In this document: positions 23,850 to 32,801 of the stretch, piece by piece
Position numbering within the stretch: position 1 is the stretch's first letter
Layout: every line of letters starts with the position of its first letter
NCBI GenBank assembly: GCA_025602905.1
Contig: JAHLKI010000038.1
Span: 62,001 to 126,000, forward strand
DNA: 64,000 nt
Source: Phlyctochytrium arcticum
Taxonomy: Eukaryota; Chytridiomycota; Chytridiomycetes; Chytridiales; Chytridiaceae
Reading direction: 5' to 3'
Made by a program: the position numbers and the translations under genes
Notes under the pieces: model-generated
Told to the model about the DNA's origin: nothing
Databases searched by the model: none
The model's input: only the letters and a program-made list of their open reading frames with translations

Positions 23850-23858
23850 TATAAAAGG
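23850..23858 (+). promoter_or_regulatory. TATA box of the subtilase gene
   Basis: TATAAAAGG lies about 150 bp upstream of the subtilase start codon and is followed by a pyrimidine-rich leader (TCTCCTCATCTTCC). This is a strong core-promoter match for a gene whose codon bias suggests high expression. Confidence 0.65.
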
Positions 23859-24001
23859 ACCTCCCGGTGAGTACTTCTGCCCCCATACGCTACGGTCGGT
23901 CGCAGTTGCTCATATTCCTCATATATAGTCTCTTCCCAGTGCAGTGAACAATCTCTCCTCATCTTCCAACCTAAACTTCAAGTTCCAACTAAACTGCAAC
24001 C

Positions 24002-25455
24002 ATGCGCGTCCGTCTCGCTAGCTTGACTGCCCTCGTTGCCGCCTTGGCCTCGTCTTCTTCCGTCCTCGCCGCCCCAGAGCTCTCCCAGGTCGCAGGCACC
24101 GCCATCCCAGACTCGTACATTGTCGTCTTCAAGGACGGTGTCCAGGCCAGTGCTGGTGAGTATTCTACTTTGACATCCCACTGATCATATGTATTAACTC
24201 TATACAAAAACAAGTCAACCAACACTGGAACAAATTGGCTCAGAGCATCAAGGCCCCCGGCTTGACCGTCCAGGATGCTACCGACGCCAGCGTCTCCCTC
24301 ACCCTCGACGCTTCCGCCAAGGCAGGCACCTACGGCATCCGCCACCAGTACAACTTTGGCAAATTCAAGGGTTACGCTGCCCGTATCCCCGCCGACGTCG
24401 CCGAGCGTCTCCGCAACGACCCCAATGTCGCCTACGTCGAACAGGACAAGGTCATGACTGCCCTCGGTGAACAAAAGAACCCTCCCTCATGGGGTCTCGC
24501 CCGTATCGGCGCCCGCACCCTCCCCCTCGCCACTAGCTACATCTACCCCGACTCGGCTGGCACCAACGTTGACGCCTACATCATTGACACGGGCATCGCC
24601 ATTGACCACCCCGAATTCCAGGGCCGCGCCAAGATTGGCAAATCTTTCACTTCGGAAAACAACGACAAGGACGGTAACGGCCACGGAACTCACGTTGCCG
24701 GAACCATCGGCTCTAAATCCTACGGTGTCGCCAAGAATGTTTCCCTCATTGCCATCAAGGTCCTCGACGCCCGCGGCTCTGGAACCACTTCTGATGTCAT
24801 TGCCGGAATCGACTATGTCGCCAAGACTGCTCCCACCACTGGCCGCAAGTCTGTGGCAAATATGAGTCTTGGAGGGGGCGCCAGTAGCACCCTCGACAAG
24901 GCCGTCCAGAACGCCATTGCCGCCGGTGTCGTCTTTGCCGTCGCCGCCGGAAACTCTGCCGGCGACGCCTGCTCCCTGTCCCCCGCCCGTGTCCCCGAGG
25001 CCATCACTGTCGCTGCATCCGACAAGAACGACCGTCTCGCCTCGTTCTCCGAAAAGGGCAAATGTGTCGACATTATCGCCCCCGGTGTCGACATTACCTC
25101 CACCTGGAACAATGGCAACACCAACACCATCTCGGGAACCTCGATGGCCACCCCCCACGTCGCCGGTGTCGTCGCCCTTGCTCTCGCCGAAGGCAAATTC
25201 AATGGTCCAGCGGATGTCGACAAGTACCTCAAGACCATTTCCACCAAAAACAAGATTACGGGTAACCTTGGCGCCACCCCCAACAACCTTCTTTACAATG
25301 CTGTCACCGGCGGTAAAGTCCCCGACAGTGAACCTGCACTTCCTACCCCTGGACCTGTCGACCCTACCCCCGACCCAGGTAACCCTGGCGGTGCCTGCCC
25401 CATCCCCCAGTGTTTCTTTGACCAGGCCTGCACCGAGTGCTGCTTTGATTGTTGA
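24002..25455 (+). CDS. Secreted cerevisin/proteinase K-type subtilisin protease with Cys-rich tail
   Basis: Family S8A endopeptidase. It starts at 24002 with a signal peptide (VRLASLTALVAALASSSSVL, then AAPEL). The I9 inhibitory prodomain begins at PDSYIVVFKDGV, and the single intron is 24156-24214. The mature domain has the Asp site (YIIDTGIAIDHPEF), His site (NGHGTHVAGTIGS), oxyanion Asn (AVAAGNSAGDAC) and Ser site (SGTSMATPHVAGVVALAL). After the catalytic domain come a Pro-rich linker (PTPGPVDPTPDPGNPGG) and a six-cysteine tail ending TECCFDC, not part of standard proteinase K. Codons are strongly C-ending, unlike neighbouring genes, which fits high expression or acquisition. Total about 456 residues. 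Likely secreted, or a vacuolar cerevisin; the linker and tail favour secretion. Confidence 0.95.
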
Positions 25456-25912
25456 GGAGTCTTTCTTTTGATACCGTAGCCGGTTTTGTAAGAGACTATA
25501 CGCACTTTGTATGAGCTTCATATACACTGAGGAGAGATTTGGAAAAAAAATAAAATCTGATTCCCCACCACCATATATAATTTTGTGTTTGTTGAAAAAG
25601 CGTTTTTTTCTTTTTCAATACCGTAGCATTTGTTTCTTTTCACCTGCTGTATATAATACCTCAGCTATAGCAGAAACATGTCGCAAAGGAAAGAAAGTAA
25701 TAGCCAGGTACGCAACGATTTAATCCACGGGCAAAAATCTTTACACCTATACAGCAAAAAGAATAAGAGGACGGAATAAAATGAAAGCAAGGGCAACGTT
25801 ACAGGCAAAAAGGGTTGAACTTTGCAAAACCGTAATAGATATGATATACGTCCACCCAAAGTCGAGAGGTGGGGAAGATAAATGGTTTGGAATATGGTAT
25901 GAAAAGGACTAA
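25456..25912. other. 3' flank of subtilase, no gene seen
   Basis: AT-rich sequence with poly-A and poly-T runs, including AAAAAAAATAAAATC near 25,540-25,556 that could serve in 3'-end formation of the subtilase transcript. No supported coding region. Confidence 0.5.
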
Positions 25913-26258
25913 TAGTGTCGGAAGTGGGTATTTAAGAGAGGCGGGGGCTAAAGACCTACAGAAAACTAATGCTAGAATAGTTCTATCGACGGTTGCGATC
26001 GTTTCGTAGTGCGGTGGAGATCAAAAACCTATGATTTGTGTGTTTTTTTTTTTTTGGTGAACTGTGTGGGAAAGAGGTTGTGGTTTGTGTCAATCATTGC
26101 GTTCAACTCATACCCCTAGTTTGACCAAAACATTCTTTGAACATTTGTAGAAACCTCATCTTCATGGTGACCGTTCACGATTTGCCCAGTTTGTAAAATC
26201 GTCGGAAATGAGGATACACATGCCTTTATCAATTTTTTTTTTTGGGTTATGTGTAGCT
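25913..26258 (+). repeat. Tandem duplication, copy 1
   Basis: First copy of a noncoding direct repeat of about 350 bp. Landmarks in order: AGTGTCGGAAGTGGG, TTCTATCGACGG, GCGATCGTTTCGTAGTGCGG, a poly-T run, GGTGAACTGTGTGGGAAAGA, TGTCAATCATTGCGTT, CATGGTGACCGTTCA, GATTTGCCCAGTTTGTAAA, a second poly-T run and GTGTAGCTC. All recur in the same order in copy 2, with small indels between copies. Confidence 0.9.
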
Positions 26259-26287
26259 CAATGTATGAAAAGCACTAGTGGCGACAG

Positions 26288-26635
26288 TAGTGTCGGAAGT
26301 GGGCTAAGCATTACAGACATCTAATGCTAGAGAGGGTTCTATCGACGGTGCGTTGCGATCGTTTCGTAGTGCGGTGGAGATCAAAAACTATGATTTGTGT
26401 GTTTTTTTTTTTTTGGTGAACTGTGTGGGAAAGAGGTTGACGGGTTTGTGTCAATCATTGCGTTTCTCCCCCCTGCAAACCCTCCCCGTAGTTTGCCCAA
26501 AATACGTTTCTTTGAACATTTTAGAAACCTCATCTTATCATTCATGGTGACCGTTCATCAGCATTGATTTGCCCAGTTTGTAAATCGTCGGAATGATGCA
26601 TGCTTTTTTTTTTTTTGGTTGTTGTGTAGCTCGTA
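26288..26635 (+). repeat. Tandem duplication, copy 2
   Basis: Second copy of the repeat, starting about 375 bp after the first. It shares all landmarks but carries extra bases (for example an insertion before CAAACCCTCCCCGTAGTT and in TCATCAGCATTGATTTGCCC). The divergence is mostly small indels. No coding potential is seen in either copy. Confidence 0.9.
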
Positions 26636-26723
26636 TATCCGATTTAGTGGCCGGTCCCGGCAATCAGGCCCGTGAGCAGACGTCGAGTCTACGCAAGAAT
26701 CGGGCCGACCGCTGACTGGATAT
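26635..26723. repeat. Imperfect inverted repeat (foldback)
   Basis: The left arm ATATCC...GTGGCCGGTCCCG (26,635-26,659) pairs imperfectly with the right arm CGGGCCGACCGC...GGATAT (26,701-26,723), leaving a loop of about 40 bases. It directly follows the tandem duplication. It could be a cruciform-forming remnant or a small foldback element; no gene is present. Confidence 0.55.
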
Positions 26724-27038
26724 CACAATACTGTTGCAGAGGATTTACTGCATGTGTAAAGTGTGCGTGGTGATGACAACGCTGTTTGCTCGTTCCCCGT
26801 CATCCGTCACACCCGTAAGCAATAGAATACCCATATTCCATTCTCTTGGATAACGGCGGTATGATTGTGATTGGACAAAAGCAACCCAAACATCATTTCC
26901 GTCTACAAGCCAGCTCTGGGTACCAGCAGCAGGAAACCAGCAAATGTTCAGCGGTAAAGCTAAATCAGTTCAGTACACACAGCTCTGGGATCCTAACGCC
27001 TCATTATCTTCCAGGCGATCTGGGTAATTCTCTGGGTA

Positions 27039-27046
27039 GGCTGCAT
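27039..27046 (+). repeat. 8-bp target-site duplication, left copy (GGCTGCAT)
   Basis: GGCTGCAT sits directly outside the left terminal inverted repeat. The identical octamer in the same orientation sits directly outside the right terminus at 30,525-30,532. This is the footprint of transposon insertion. Confidence 0.9.
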
Positions 27047-27067
27047 CTCAGCGCAACCCGGGTTTTT
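27047..27067 (+). repeat. Left terminal inverted repeat
   Basis: Begins CTCAGCGCAACCCGG and ends in GTTTTT. Its reverse complement matches 30,504-30,524 at 20 of 21 positions. Confidence 0.9.
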
Positions 27068-27070
27068 ACT

Positions 27071-27096
27071 GACTGTGCCGGCAGGGTGGCACAGTC
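27071..27096 (+). repeat. Subterminal hairpin in the transposon
   Basis: GACTGTGCC (27,071-27,079) and GGCACAGTC (27,088-27,096) form a perfect 9-bp stem with an 8-base loop, a few bases inside the left terminal repeat. A second small hairpin (AGATCT ... AGATCT) follows near 27,116-27,131. Such repeats are often transposase-binding sites; that role is inferred. Confidence 0.7.
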
Positions 27097-27323
27097 ATTG
27101 TACAGTTAGGTAATCAGATCTCTGTCAGATCTGGCCGAGCCGTTTTACTGTACGTTTTCCAAAGACATTCGTTCACCATCCGTCGTTTCTGACGCGACCT
27201 TTCCGCTAACACACGTCTGGTAAACGTCGGAAACTCACCCCGGCCAGTGTAATCAGCACTCTACGCGATTTTACACGAAACTTTTCGGCCAGCAGCTTCA
27301 CATTTGGACGTGCAACCGACGGC

Positions 27324-30194
27324 ATGCCGCCGAAGCGCAAGGTGATTTGAGAATGTTCATGATCTTGAAGAGGAACAGTTATACTACTGTAGAAGTCAGC
27401 CCACTTACTTTTTTCCTCCTTCTCATTGCTACCATAACAGCGCCAGGTCTCGGACGGCCTTGCCTGGTACTCGCAGAAGCCCGGGAAGTGTGGCAAGGGT
27501 CAATACAAATATATCCCGGGATGCATCGGTTGTGGGAAACCGCATGCCAAACTGTTCCACAAAATTCAATGGGCAGAAATTGGGGGACTTCAAGCGGCCG
27601 GTCTGGTCCTTCAATTCGGCCCTGGCACCATTCATCCATATGCTTGCAACAAATGTCGTGGCCGATGGTATAGAGCTGGCATCTTCCGCCCTCCTGTTGT
27701 CCCCGTTCACGATGTCGATGCTGTGACAACGGAGCCGATTGAACTTGATGAAAATGACACTGGCAATGTCATTATCATCGTCGACTACAATGACCCGGAG
27801 AACGCCGATGCGGTCGTTGCGCAGACTACTCACGCGCCAGGTGTTAGTCCAAAAGTCTTTGAGGAGTATGAAGCGGCTTTGAGTGAGCTGATTGACCAGC
27901 CCTTTGACGCCAACCCGTTCCTCGAGATCGATGCATTCGCAGAAAAATATCGAGCATATGACTTGAAGGCACAGTTGGTCGGGTTTCTTGAGCAGTATTC
28001 TCCTATCTACAACGATCGGGTCAAAAGACATATTGTCTTTTCCGTTTGTGATGACGGACAATTACGGAACCAGAAGTGTGACTACGTGAAGCGATTTTTC
28101 GGTAACTGCTTCTTGATGGCATCATACTCGGATCAGCAGTTTTTTTCGAGGTATAACGTAGGGTTTCATCCTTCAAAGGCAATTACCCGCCAGAACAATT
28201 TGATCTGTTCAGCTCACGAGCGCATTGTGGAGGACATTGTTCAGAACGACCCGCTTCTCGTCGTCACAATTGATGACTTCCACTGGTGTCAGGTTCGGCC
28301 CGTCCCGGATGCCGCTAATGCGCCTGGAAAGTTCACAAGCGCGAGGACCACTGCCAACTATGCGGTTAAGCTGCATAGAGAAATGCCTCCGCTTCCGCCT
28401 AACATAGGCGATGTTATGACTGAAATCCTGGATGACTCTTCTTGGATTCGCAAGGCCCTTGGCACTCCAGAACCGGAGACGTATGCTGAGGTACGAAACG
28501 GTACAGTTCTGTCGAAGAAGATGTACGCCTACAGCATGGCTACGAAAGCTGGGTCGCAGCAGGATTTCCACATCATTGGCAGTGATGAAAACCCAATGAA
28601 GTCCGCCATTGATTTGCAGCCGGTAATGGATAAGATTCAGACCTTTCTGGCCGAAGTTGCATATCCGGACAAAGACAAACACTTCAACAAGTCCGTCGTT
28701 CTGGCAGGGGATTTTTATGTCTGGTTGTACTCCAGCAAGCTGCTGCGATCGCCCAGATATACAGATCTCAAGCGTCACGTCCTGCTGGTGCCGGATAATA
28801 TGCATGTCGCTCTCAATGCACAAGAGGCGGTCTTGATCCACGCCTGGACGATTATTCATCCGCTCTGGATTGCTGGGTATCCAGACGTGGAGAATACAGC
28901 TCCCATCAACATGAGGCCGAAGCGTAGAACGGCAATGTTGGCCCTTCCCATGACGGCGTGGCAGGAATGTCGTGAAGAGCTTTTGAAATCCTACAAACTG
29001 CGCATTGCCAATAACCCCAAGGCAACTCCTGTCCGTAAGGCGATGGTGGAGTCCATCTTGTCCATCTTCGAAGACCATATTCCATTGGCAGGAGACTGCC
29101 CATACCTGTTAACAAGTGGAGATCTTCTCCAGATCAAGATGTGCCTCAAGCGTCTCTTCCCGTTGTTTACTCTCTTGGGCAAGAAAAACTACGTTAACAT
29201 TGTTCTGTTTCAGTTGGGGCTTTTGGCGAAACTTCCTTCCTCCCTGCCACAGGATCTCGTGATGGCTTTTCTTTTCTCCGTATTTTCTAGTGAGGACTTG
29301 GAAGTTTTTCATTCAATCCTTCGAACTGCCATTCGGTTCCAAGACACCAATGTCCAAGTTGCGCGGAAGGCTATGCTGATAACGGCCATGAGGGGAGATT
29401 CGGCATTGAGGCAGCTTGCTGCCATTACCGAACGCGAGAAGGCCATACGGGCACGTTCGAAGGCTCCGGTCGAAACGGAGGAGACGGAGGTTTCCATTAA
29501 GATAGAGCCAGGGACGGCTGACGAACCCCGTGCTTCCGCTCCATCCCCATTGGAAAAGGCTGCTGATGATGTGGTCCCAAGGATGGTTGCATATATCAAA
29601 AAGCTTTTCGCTACCCTCTTTGACTTTTCATTTGACGTGGTTGGCCAGCATGAAAAGCTTCCGTATGCATCCTCCGCGGTGTCCCACTACAACTTGGTCA
29701 TTCGGGCACCTTCTCCCACGACACTTTCCCACAAGGAGAACCCTGCGTTCAATTCAACTTCTCCCACTGATCCCACCGTAATCGTGGCCACTATTCGGGA
29801 GTCGTTAGTGCCGTTGCCGCTGCGCCGACAAAACTATGTCAACTTGGGCAACCACGTAGATATTGAGAACCTTCAGAGTGTTCCGATGCCGGCCGAGAAC
29901 CGCTGCCCCCTTGGTGACATCACCAATGAGCAAGTACCGGCCACGACAAAGAAAACGAAGGTCCGAGAATTCTTGACGACGGACTCGTTGAAGTACGACC
30001 TGGCCCCTTGTGGCTGCCTATTCAGTTGCCAATGTGCGGCTATACTTGAACGGATTGCTACCACCTCGATAGAGAATTTCTCTGCCAATATCGACAAGAA
30101 TGCGGTCCGCGATGAAACCACTGAGGAAGAAGGTGAGCAAGCTGGAGGCTACCCCCACGATGCATCGCGAGCTGCATTCGTTATACTACTATGA
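27324..30194 (+). CDS. Transposase candidate of the 3.5-kb element (zinc-binding N-terminus, DUF6589-like core)
   Basis: An 18-base first exon (MPPKRK, 27324-27341) splices over a 99-base intron to 27441 (RQVSDGLAWYSQ); the frame then stays open to 30194, giving about 923 residues. An alternative final splice (GTGAGC near 30,133, acceptor near 30,228) would give a slightly different C-terminus. The N-terminus has CIGCGKPHAKL and YACNKCRGRWYR, a CxxC...CxxC zinc-finger pattern. The central part has LLVVTIDDFHWCQVRP, SVVLAGDFYVWLYSSKLL and LLVPDNMHVALNAQEA; the GD...P...H pattern resembles fungal DUF6589 proteins and could form an RNase-H-like catalytic core. Near the C-terminus is CGCLFSCQC. 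Its position between inverted termini makes it the likely transposase; superfamily assignment is tentative. Confidence 0.6.
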
Positions 30195-30503
30195 GTAATC
30201 ACTGACCTTGTTTCTTATGGTATCTAGAATTGTCCCTTTGAATCCCAGGATGATTGCTCGATTGCCTTCCCATCAGTTTGCCGTTTAAGTACCCCCGTCA
30301 ATTTCTTGATGAATTTTGTCGCTCAGTTTTTAGGCCAGAACAACCGTTTTTAGATAGATTCTGGTAGCAGGCATATGTTTCCCGTCGTTTTCATTTATGC
30401 ATGGTCTTGTTATATGTAAGGTTTCAGGTACTTTCAGGTACCTGCTCGTTTCTCGCGCAACGCGTCTGGACAGTCGGACTTGCTTATGTAATTTTTTGGC
30501 GCC

Positions 30504-30524
30504 AAAAAGCCGGGTTGCGCTGAG
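30504..30524 (-). repeat. Right terminal inverted repeat
   Basis: AAAAAGCCGGGTTGCG followed by CTGAG, the reverse complement of the left terminus with one mismatch. It is directly followed by the second GGCTGCAT octamer. Confidence 0.9.
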
Positions 30525-30532
30525 GGCTGCAT
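30525..30532 (+). repeat. 8-bp target-site duplication, right copy (GGCTGCAT)
   Basis: Identical to 27,039-27,046 and in the same orientation, immediately outside the right terminal inverted repeat. Confidence 0.9.
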
Positions 30533-30800
30533 TCCCCATCGGCAAGCCAAACGCGCCATACCAAGTCGGGCGTAACTATAGGTCATCCAATCTCTAGCAC
30601 CGGAATGAGGGAATTTCAAACCTGGCTATATAATCTTCCCGGCAACGTTGCCATGTTCACCAACCTCTCATCCTTTGGTTGGGGAAACTGATGTTTTTGT
30701 CCATGACCAGCGATCATTTTGGCAGAGAGATTCCAATGAAGCTACGCGCTGCTGCTGGTCTTGATAACCTTCCCGCCAAGTTTTGGTTCAGTAATCCACT

Positions 30801-30834
30801 GTTCTTTCGAAGCAAGCTTTTGACAAGTTGGACA
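30801..30834 (+). repeat. Direct repeat copy 1 (antisense encodes a CPTC motif)
   Basis: GTTCTTTCGAAGCAAGCTTT, then TGACAAGTTGGAC, recurs at 31,003-31,036 with one difference. On the minus strand both copies read CPTC[Q/R]KLASKEQ, a CxxC-type motif. In this copy it is followed by WITEPKLGGKVIKTSSSA and a stop. It looks like a duplicated 3' exon fragment. Confidence 0.75.
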
Positions 30835-30964
30835 CACGTAAAAATTCACATGCCTAGCTTCCAACTGAGTGAGCCACACGCCATTTTAGCGGATTCTTCG
30901 ACTATACAGAACAGTTCAGCTTAGAGAACGTTTTGCAATCGAACCCATCTCGTTCAGAACTCTC

Positions 30965-31624
30965 TTACTGCCCGAGGTGCCGGAAATAGGTGCATATGAC
31001 TTGTTCTTTCGAAGCAAGCTTTCGACAAGTTGGACAAGTAAAAAGGTAAATGGTTTGTCTGCCACGAGGAAGGTGAGGCAGTGGTGGTGGAGGTGGAGGT
31101 GGAGGTGGAGGTGCAAGACGACACGTTCGGGGATGTTGGGCAGGAAATCAACCGGGAAGGGGCTTGTGGGCGAGGGGTGTTGAAAGAATCAGCAAGAAGC
31201 GATGCGGGCTGCGCTGCCCGTCAGGCAAAGCAGCTACCCATCCAAGCTCATAGATCCTGACCACAGCGTGGGGGCCACGAGTCTGGAACTCGTAGTCGAA
31301 GGCGACCTCTACGCGCCCCCGTACGGTCCGCAAGATTTCCGGCCAGATTGGTTCCTTGCAAGCGGTTGTGTATCATGGCGAGGTGTAGGCTTCCAGGTAG
31401 CCATACAAGCCTCGTACTCCAGAGACTCGCACTTCCGCCACGTACCTACTGGTGTGGCCAATCCCATGGCCAAGTGGGGTCGGGCAGGCTGCCCATGGTG
31501 AGGTCGTTCTGTAGGGCAAAGCAATCTGTCTGTGAGCGAGTGCCATCAGAGAACACCAGCCTTCTCGTTTGCAACGCTCACGGTCTCTTTGCATTTGGAA
31601 GCACTTGAGGCCTGCCTTGTACAA
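30965..31624 (-). CDS. Unrecognised probable multi-exon gene, C-terminal CxxC motif
   Basis: No family is recognised. On the minus strand one frame is coding-like over about 220 codons but carries TGA codons at about 31,373 and 31,148, which may lie within introns. Segments: ALAHRQIALPYRTTSPWAAC; PIWPEILRTVRGRVEVAFDY then EFQTRGPHAVVRIYELGWVA; a poly-Pro run from the GGTGGA repeats; and FTCPTCRKLASKEQVICTYF then RHLGQ and stop at 30,965. A GTACGA...TTGCAAG intron would remove the first TGA in phase; the second was not resolved. The alternative is a degraded gene. The adjacent transposon and the duplicated last exon at 30,801 point to a rearranged locus. Confidence 0.35.
31003..31036 (+). repeat. 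Direct repeat copy 2 (antisense encodes a CPTC motif)
   Basis: Second copy of the 33-base repeat also found at 30,801-30,834, with one internal substitution. On the minus strand it reads CPTCRKLASKEQ within the unrecognised gene. Confidence 0.75.
31079..31116 (+). repeat. GGTGGA-type microsatellite
   Basis: A run of GTGGTGGTGGAGGTGGAGG-type units. In the minus-strand frame of the unrecognised gene it would encode a proline run; in another frame, a His-Leu run. Confidence 0.85.
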
Positions 31625-31734
31625 CCTTACACTGTCCGCCCCACCACTTTCGCTGCATTGCCTTTTTCCGCTCCAAGTCCTCTGGAGTCCACAGCGCGCG
31701 CTTTGCTCCCTTCTAGCTTGTTATTTCTCAGCAG

Positions 31735-32280
31735 CCTTTAGTTCCTTCGCCGCCTTCTTGCGCTCTTTTTCCTTCTTCTTCCGGGCAGCTGCTGCGGCAG
31801 CGCTTGCTTCGCCTTCTTGCGCTCTTTTTCTTCTGGTTCCTTTGCCTTCTTAGGAATCGTAAGTCACAAAGTTTATGATATAGGGTAAAAAACAAAACGT
31901 ACCATATGTTGTTGAAAGCCAATCAGATTGTTTGGTAGCAGAGTGGTGTTGTCCTCGGTGTGTCTCCCGTCAAGCAGCTCTTCTTTGGGATGATGATTCG
32001 TCGGGGGACTCGGAATCCCCCCCGACGAATCAGCACCCCATTCAGCACTCGGCGGGACATGTCGGCGACGTGCAGATAAACATGCAGGTGATGCGGGGGT
32101 GGCTGCGACGGTGGGTAGTAAGTACTGCTGCCCGCGAGCGAGACGATGGGGAAAATATATCGAGAGTGACACACCGTCATATTCATCAGGACAGCAAGTT
32201 GGATTCTGCACGCAACTATCTGGCGAGTCCTCCGAAGACTCGCCCGCACAAGAGTACAGTGAGTGTGTGTTTGCGGGCAT
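31735..32280 (-). CDS. Hypothetical gene fragment with Lys/Glu-rich C-terminus
   Basis: No family is recognised. The minus strand shows HHPKEELLDGRHTEDNTTLL then PNNLIGFQQHM up to a good donor (GTACGTTTTG, near 31,903). After an intron of about 50 bases comes a Lys/Arg/Glu/Ala-rich stretch containing KKAKEPEEKERKKAK. Two similar 25-base units (AAAAAGAGCGCAAGAAGGCG) follow one another near 31,765 and 31,825, an internal duplication that makes the last frame uncertain. One frame ends in KKAAKELKAAEK at a TAA near 31,735. The upstream part to 32,280 is open but of uncertain frame. Real coding is likely around 31,740-32,050; extent and product are unknown. Confidence 0.3.
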
Positions 32281-32801
32281 TGGAGAGAAGCGAGAGACCG
32301 CGGGCGGGGGAAGGCGTTGAAAAAAATAAATGACAGGTCAGGTCTCACTGACAGGTCAGATTAGATAGAAGGAAATGTGTCAATAGGGGCCTCTACTTGC
32401 CTAAATACAAGCTCCCCACACCTAATCCAATACTTGACTTGCGGCAATCGGGGCAAAACGTACAGCAGTTGCTAGGAACGAAAGATCCTGTAAAGTACAC
32501 TAGAAAGGCGTTTTATGTATGACCGGCGGCAATGATGTCCGTAGGTGGAAAATATAGGCGGAGTTTGTGCTTAGTAAGCGCCAGATCTCAAAGGCAGACG
32601 CATCCCAGCTTGTACCTCCCGTCTCCCATACTCCACAAAGGCCATCTATCCCATGTTTTTGAAAACCGCGTTTTGTGAGAGCGAATAAAATAGTGTTCTT
32701 TTCTCGACCGCTATGGTATAAGGAGGGGGGAAAACTATATAAGGAATCTATAGTAATACCCGCTGCACAAACAAAAACTACTACTACACTCCATTTGACG
32801 A
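32281..32801. other. Intergenic, nothing recognised
   Basis: No coding region, repeat or RNA gene is seen between the hypothetical fragment and the 3' end of the ANKRD40-like gene. Confidence 0.5.

Larger units (their letters stand above)
27047..30524 (+). mobile_element. Complete DNA transposon with terminal inverted repeats and 8-bp TSD
   Basis: A 3,478-bp element. The left terminus reads CTCAGCGCAACCCGGGTTTTT (27,047-27,067, shown here in two parts: CTCAGCGCAACCCGG then GTTTTT). The right terminus, 30,504-30,524, is its reverse complement with one mismatch in 21. Both ends abut the octamer GGCTGCAT in direct orientation. Inside is one intact two-exon gene of about 920 codons. Subterminal hairpins lie just inside the left end. 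Eight-base duplications are known for hAT, P and KDZ-type elements, but the termini and the protein match none that I recognise with confidence. Intact frame and near-identical termini suggest a young copy. Confidence 0.88.

Noticed and set aside
24487..25527. Long minus-strand open frame (346 codons) opposite the subtilase
   Set aside because: Mirror effect of strongly C-ending codons in the real gene. The translation is Gly/Val/Asp-rich without domains, and the sense strand has a complete, conserved protease.
28209..29078. Minus-strand open frame of 289 codons inside the transposon
   Set aside because: Antisense shadow of the continuous transposase frame; no start context and no domain.
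30916..31116. His-Leu repeat protein on the minus strand
   Set aside because: Out-of-frame reading of the GGTGGA microsatellite.
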